NCBI GenBank assembly: GCA_024636635.1
Contig: JAGXGV010000135.1
Coordinates: 1 to 36,158, forward strand
DNA length: 36,158 nucleotides
Reading direction: 5' to 3'
Origin: Puniceibacterium sp.
GTDB taxonomy: Bacteria; Pseudomonadota; Alphaproteobacteria; Rhodobacterales; Rhodobacteraceae
Shown here piece after piece: positions 33,083 to 36,158 of this stretch (position 1 is its first letter; every line of letters starts with the position of its first letter). Made by a program: the position numbers and the translations under genes. Below the pieces are notes generated by a model. It saw only the letters and a program-made list of their open reading frames with translations. It was not told the origin of the DNA and did not search any database.

Positions 33083-33814
33083 TCAGCCGGTGCCGTCATC
33101 CTCGCCCGCTTCAAGTTGCAGGCGTTCAAAATCGGGAATGGCGATGTCGCGGCTGTCGACCATGCCGATCACGCCGGTCTTGCGCAGCATGGTCAGCTGG
33201 CGGCTGACGGTTTCGATCGTCAGCCCCAGATGATCGGCGATCTCGTGTCGCGACAGGGGCAGGTGCAGCACAACCGGCGCTTTGGGCACGCTGAGCTTGG
33301 TCGCCGCCGATTGCCTGCGCGCCAGCGAGACAAGAAAGGAGGCGATCTTTTCCCGTGCGGTCCTGCGCCCCAGCGTCACGGCCATCTCGCGGGCAGCATC
33401 CAGTTCGTCCAGAGTCATCGTCAGCAACCGCGCCGCGATATGCGGGGTGTTGCGCACAAGCTTTTCGAACTGGAGCCGTTCGAATCGGCACAGGGTCACT
33501 TCGCTGACCGCTTCGATGTCATAAAGCGACACGTTGCGCCCCGGGCGTCCGATGAAATCGGCCGGCAACAACAATCCGACCGACTGTCGCCGCCCGTCTT
33601 CGAGCGTGCGCGACATGGTGGCGCAGCCCGTCACCAGCGAGGAAAGATGATCCAGCGGCTCTCCGGCTGAGGCGATGGCTTCACCGGGCGCATAGGTCCG
33701 GTAGCTTTTGACCTGTTCGAGAATCGCAAGTTCGTCCGCGTCACATTCCGCACAGACGGCAGAGTGGCGAATGGGGCAGCTTTTGCAGCTATCGTTGCGG
33801 GGGGCCATATGCAT
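33083..33814 (-). CDS. fnrL: Crp/FNR-family oxygen-responsive regulator FnrL
   Basis: A 243-residue activator with N-terminal cysteines C10-x2-C13 ([12 protein letters not shown]), C21 and C24, and a central C109 aligned with the fourth ligand of E. coli FNR, so an oxygen-labile 4Fe-4S cluster is expected. The effector/dimer part runs to about 150. The helix-turn-helix is [21 protein letters not shown] with E201-x2-S204-R205, the residues that read TTGAT. This fits the two perfect TTGAT-N4-ATCAA boxes in the window. The start is either ATG at 33814 or 33808; neither has a strong ribosome site. It converges with usp (10-nt gap) and diverges from htpX. Confidence 0.92.
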   Translation of the reverse strand: MHMAPRNDSCKSCPIRHSAVCAECDADELAILEQVKSYRTYAPGEAIASAGEPLDHLSSLVTGCATMSRTLEDGRRQSVGLLLPADFIGRPGRNVSLYDIEAVSEVTLCRFERLQFEKLVRNTPHIAARLLTMTLDELDAAREMAVTLGRRTAREKIASFLVSLARRQSAATKLSVPKAPVVLHLPLSRHEIADHLGLTIETVSRQLTMLRKTGVIGMVDSRDIAIPDFERLQLEAGEDDGTG

Positions 33815-33988
33815 GCCGACACTATGACCCTTTCCGGGGTATTACACAATCTGCGCCTGCATCATGGCTGTGTTCCGCCCGGTGCGGGGCGGGCGGTGAC
33901 CGGCCGGGCGCCTGTTTGCCGCCGACTCCTTTTCAGCTGGCCCTGCCCTGCCTATATCAAGGCGGGCTTCATGTCAGAGGATCGGATA

Positions 33989-34918
33989 ATGGGTTACGTC
34001 AAGACAGCCATGCTGATGGCAGCGATGACCGCGCTGTTCATGGGGCTGGGGTATCTGCTGGGGGGAACGGCCGGCGTCGCCATCGCGTTTGTGGTGGCCG
34101 CGGGCATGAACGTGTTCACCTGGTGGTCGTCGGACAGGATGGTGCTGAAGATGCACAATGCGCGTCCCGTCGGCGCCCGCGACCCCAGCGGCCTGTCGCA
34201 GATGGTGCGCGACCTTGCGGACAACGCGGGCCTGCCGATGCCGGCCGTCTACATCATCGACACGCCCCAGCCCAACGCCTTCGCCACCGGGCGCAACCCC
34301 GCCAACGCCGCCGTGGCCGTGACCACCGGCCTCATGCAAAGCCTGAGCCGCGAGGAACTGGCCGGAGTCGTTGCGCACGAACTGGCGCATATCCGCAACC
34401 ACGACACGGCGATCATGACTGTCACCGCGACCTTTGCCGGCGCCATTTCGATGCTGGCGAACTTTGCCTTCTTCTTTGGCGGCAGCCGGGAACGGCTGGG
34501 CATGATCGGCACCCTTGCGATGATGTTCCTTGCGCCCATGGCCGCCGCGGTCGTGCAGATGGCGATCAGCCGCACCCGCGAATATGCCGCCGACAAGGCG
34601 GGGGCCGAGATCTGCGGCCACCCGCTCTGGCTGGCCTCCGCGCTTGAGCGGATCCAGGCGGGCGCGTCCCGGATCGACAACGATACCGCCGAGCGCAATC
34701 CCGCCACCGCACATATGTTCATCATCAACCCGCTGCATGCGCACAAGCGGGACGCGCTGTTCTCGACCCATCCGGCGACCGAGAACCGCGTCGCGGCGCT
34801 GCGCGCGCTGGCCGCCGGATCCGGTGGTTCCCGGGCGGCCCCGCGCGACAGCGTGATGGCCCAGTCGCCGATCCCGCGGGTGCGTCGCGGAGACAGTCGC
34901 AGCGGTCCATGGAGCTGA
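33989..34918 (+). CDS. htpX: Membrane zinc metalloprotease HtpX
   Basis: An inner-membrane quality-control protease of 309 residues. Two membrane helices lie at the N-terminus (about 5-25 and 28-46) and further ones at about 142-164 and 172-193. The zinc motif is H130-E131-x2-H134 in [13 protein letters not shown] and the third ligand is E198 in [10 protein letters not shown]. The C-terminus has the usual [16 protein letters not shown] and then a short Ser/Arg/Pro tail. AGAGGA stands 7 nt before the ATG at 33989; an ATG 18 nt upstream (33971) lies on top of that ribosome site and is rejected. The gene diverges from fnrL. Confidence 0.95.
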   Translation: MGYVKTAMLMAAMTALFMGLGYLLGGTAGVAIAFVVAAGMNVFTWWSSDRMVLKMHNARPVGARDPSGLSQMVRDLADNAGLPMPAVYIIDTPQPNAFATGRNPANAAVAVTTGLMQSLSREELAGVVAHELAHIRNHDTAIMTVTATFAGAISMLANFAFFFGGSRERLGMIGTLAMMFLAPMAAAVVQMAISRTREYAADKAGAEICGHPLWLASALERIQAGASRIDNDTAERNPATAHMFIINPLHAHKRDALFSTHPATENRVAALRALAAGSGGSRAAPRDSVMAQSPIPRVRRGDSRSGPWS

Positions 34919-34947
34919 CGCCCGCCTGTTGATGCCCGCACCATTGC

Positions 34948-34968
34948 GGCGCCGTTTTGCGGGGCGCC
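34948..34968 (+). terminator. Hairpin after htpX
   Basis: Two GGCGCC blocks, each self-complementary and able to pair with one another, are separated by nine bases that include TTTT. They lie 30 nt after the htpX stop. A role as terminator is plausible but not proved. Confidence 0.3.
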
Positions 34969-35076
34969 CTGCCCGCCCGGTCCGGCAATACCGGCCGCAA
35001 ACCGCCCGCGTGGGTTGAAGCGGCCTGCCAGCCAGCGCATGCTGGCCGGGAAACCGTCGCAGGAGGTACATCAGCC

Positions 35077-36158
35077 ATGAAAGTTGTCGTAATGGGGGCT
35101 GGTGTCATCGGCGTGACGACAGCCTATTACCTTGTCAAAGGCGGGGCAGAGGTCACCGTGCTGGACCGTCAGGCCGGTCCCGGCCTTGAAACCAGCTATG
35201 CCAACGCGGGCGAGCTGAGTTATGGCATGACCTCGCCCTGGGCGGCACCCGGAATCCCGCTCAAGGCGCTGAAATGGCTGTTCATGAAGCGGCGACCGCT
35301 GTTCATCTGGCCGCTGATCAGCCCGACGATGTGGATGTGGAGCCTTAAGATGATCCGCAACTGCAACGATGAAAGCTATCGGGTGAACAAGGGCAGGATG
35401 GTGCGCGTCTCGCATTATTCGCGCGACGTGATGCCGGATCTGATCGCCGAGACCGGCATCGAATATGACGGACGCGCGCAGGGTACCCTGCAACTGTTCC
35501 GCACCGCCAAGCAGATGAAAGGGTCCAAGGCCGATCAGGAGATCCTGGCCGAATACGACAGCCCCTACGAGGTTCTGGGCCGCGATGCCTGCATCGCCGC
35601 CGAACCCGCGCTGGCCGAGGTTCGGAACAAATTCGTCGGCGGCCTGCGCCTGACCGCCGACCGCACCGGCGATTGCCGGATGTTCACCATCGCTCTGGCC
35701 GAGAAATGTGCCGAGATGGGAGTGGAATTCCAGTACGGCCAGTCGATCCGCGCCATCGCCGTCGAGAATGGCCGCGTCGCCGGTGTCGATACCGAGGTCG
35801 CAGGGCGGATCACCGGCGATGCCTATGTCTGCGCTCTGGGCAGCTATGGGCCGCGCGTGCTCAACCCCATCGGGGTCAGGTTGCCGGTCTATCCGGTCAA
35901 GGGCTATTCCGTCACCCTGCCCGTCACCGACGATGCCTATGCCCCGCAATCGACGCTGATGGATGAAACCCACAAGGTGGCGATCACGCGTCTGGGCGAC
36001 CGCATCCGTGTGGCCGGCACCGCCGAAATCGCCGGATATTCCAACCGCCTAGGCCCGCATGCGACCGACACGGTAAAGCATGTGATCGGTGACCTGTTCC
36101 CCCGGGGCGGTGACATCTCCAGGGCCGAAGGCTGGACCGGTCTGCGCCCGATGACCCC
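35077..36158 (+). CDS. dadA: D-amino acid dehydrogenase DadA, 3' end outside the window
   Basis: A membrane-associated FAD enzyme that oxidises D-amino acids to keto acids and passes electrons to the respiratory chain. The visible 360 residues begin with the FAD motif MKVVVMGAGVIGVTTAYYL (GAGVIG), followed by YANAGELSYGMTSPWAAPG, typical of DadA. LTADRTGDCRMFTIALAEKC and LPVYPVKGYSVTLP in the later part match the family; the visible end is EGWTGLRPM. About 55-60 residues should remain beyond the edge. A full AGGAGG lies 10 nt before the ATG. There is a gap of 158 nt from htpX, so it probably has its own promoter. Confidence 0.93.
   Translation, partial: MKVVVMGAGVIGVTTAYYLVKGGAEVTVLDRQAGPGLETSYANAGELSYGMTSPWAAPGIPLKALKWLFMKRRPLFIWPLISPTMWMWSLKMIRNCNDESYRVNKGRMVRVSHYSRDVMPDLIAETGIEYDGRAQGTLQLFRTAKQMKGSKADQEILAEYDSPYEVLGRDACIAAEPALAEVRNKFVGGLRLTADRTGDCRMFTIALAEKCAEMGVEFQYGQSIRAIAVENGRVAGVDTEVAGRITGDAYVCALGSYGPRVLNPIGVRLPVYPVKGYSVTLPVTDDAYAPQSTLMDETHKVAITRLGDRIRVAGTAEIAGYSNRLGPHATDTVKHVIGDLFPRGGDISRAEGWTGLRPMT

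Overview
The window reads as ordinary chromosomal DNA of an alphaproteobacterium of the Rhodobacterales (Roseobacter/Paracoccus-type). The basis is high GC, a complete ccoNOQP-ccoGHIS cluster next to an fnrL-type regulator with FNR boxes, the dsbA-dciA-mutY and aminotransferase-ftsK-lolA neighbourhoods, a DUF2125 protein, and intergenic repeats of a type I recall from this order. I see no mobile element, phage, CRISPR array, tRNA or rRNA.

Layout. 1-1914: a partial DsbA-like secreted protein and a DciA/DUF721 protein on the minus strand, diverging from mutY. 2004-6062: an AlkB-type membrane monooxygenase, a Mn-dependent pyrophosphatase, a HAD hydrolase and a MaoC hydratase, all plus strand, separated by repeat-rich gaps. 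6219-8658: ribF, a YcgN-like cysteine protein and a frameshifted threonine aldolase, tightly packed. 8851-10127: hspQ (minus) diverging from a lysozyme-like lipoprotein (plus). 10285-15577: lolA, ftsK and a class I/II aminotransferase, all minus. 16174-17894: a MarR regulator overlapping a Bcr/CflA-type efflux pump, preceded by an AT-rich palindromic operator. 18062-23894: amidase (minus), UbiH-like hydroxylase (plus), DUF2125 protein (minus), then an SDR overlapping a short crotonase-fold protein (plus). 24030-32082: the cbb3 oxidase assembly operon ccoGHIS and structural operon ccoNOQP, both minus. 32251-36158: universal stress protein (plus), fnrL (minus), htpX (plus) and a partial dadA (plus).

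Functional logic. The right-hand third is a microaerobic respiration module. ccoNOQP encodes the high-affinity oxidase; ccoGHIS supplies copper and assembles it. FnrL, encoded 1 kb away, carries the Cys ligands of an oxygen-sensing Fe-S cluster and the E-xx-SR recognition helix. Perfect TTGAT-N4-ATCAA sites lie in front of ccoG and between ccoN and the stress-protein gene, so the module appears to contain both the sensor and its targets.

The least explained material is intergenic. Two dispersed repeat families (A: about 65 nt, three full copies and one fragment; B: about 65-70 nt, two copies) contain hairpins whose stems differ between copies but keep pairing, which argues for selected RNA or DNA structure. 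Several other gaps hold private short tandem repeats, three of them built from a small palindrome. No unmistakable new multi-gene system was found.
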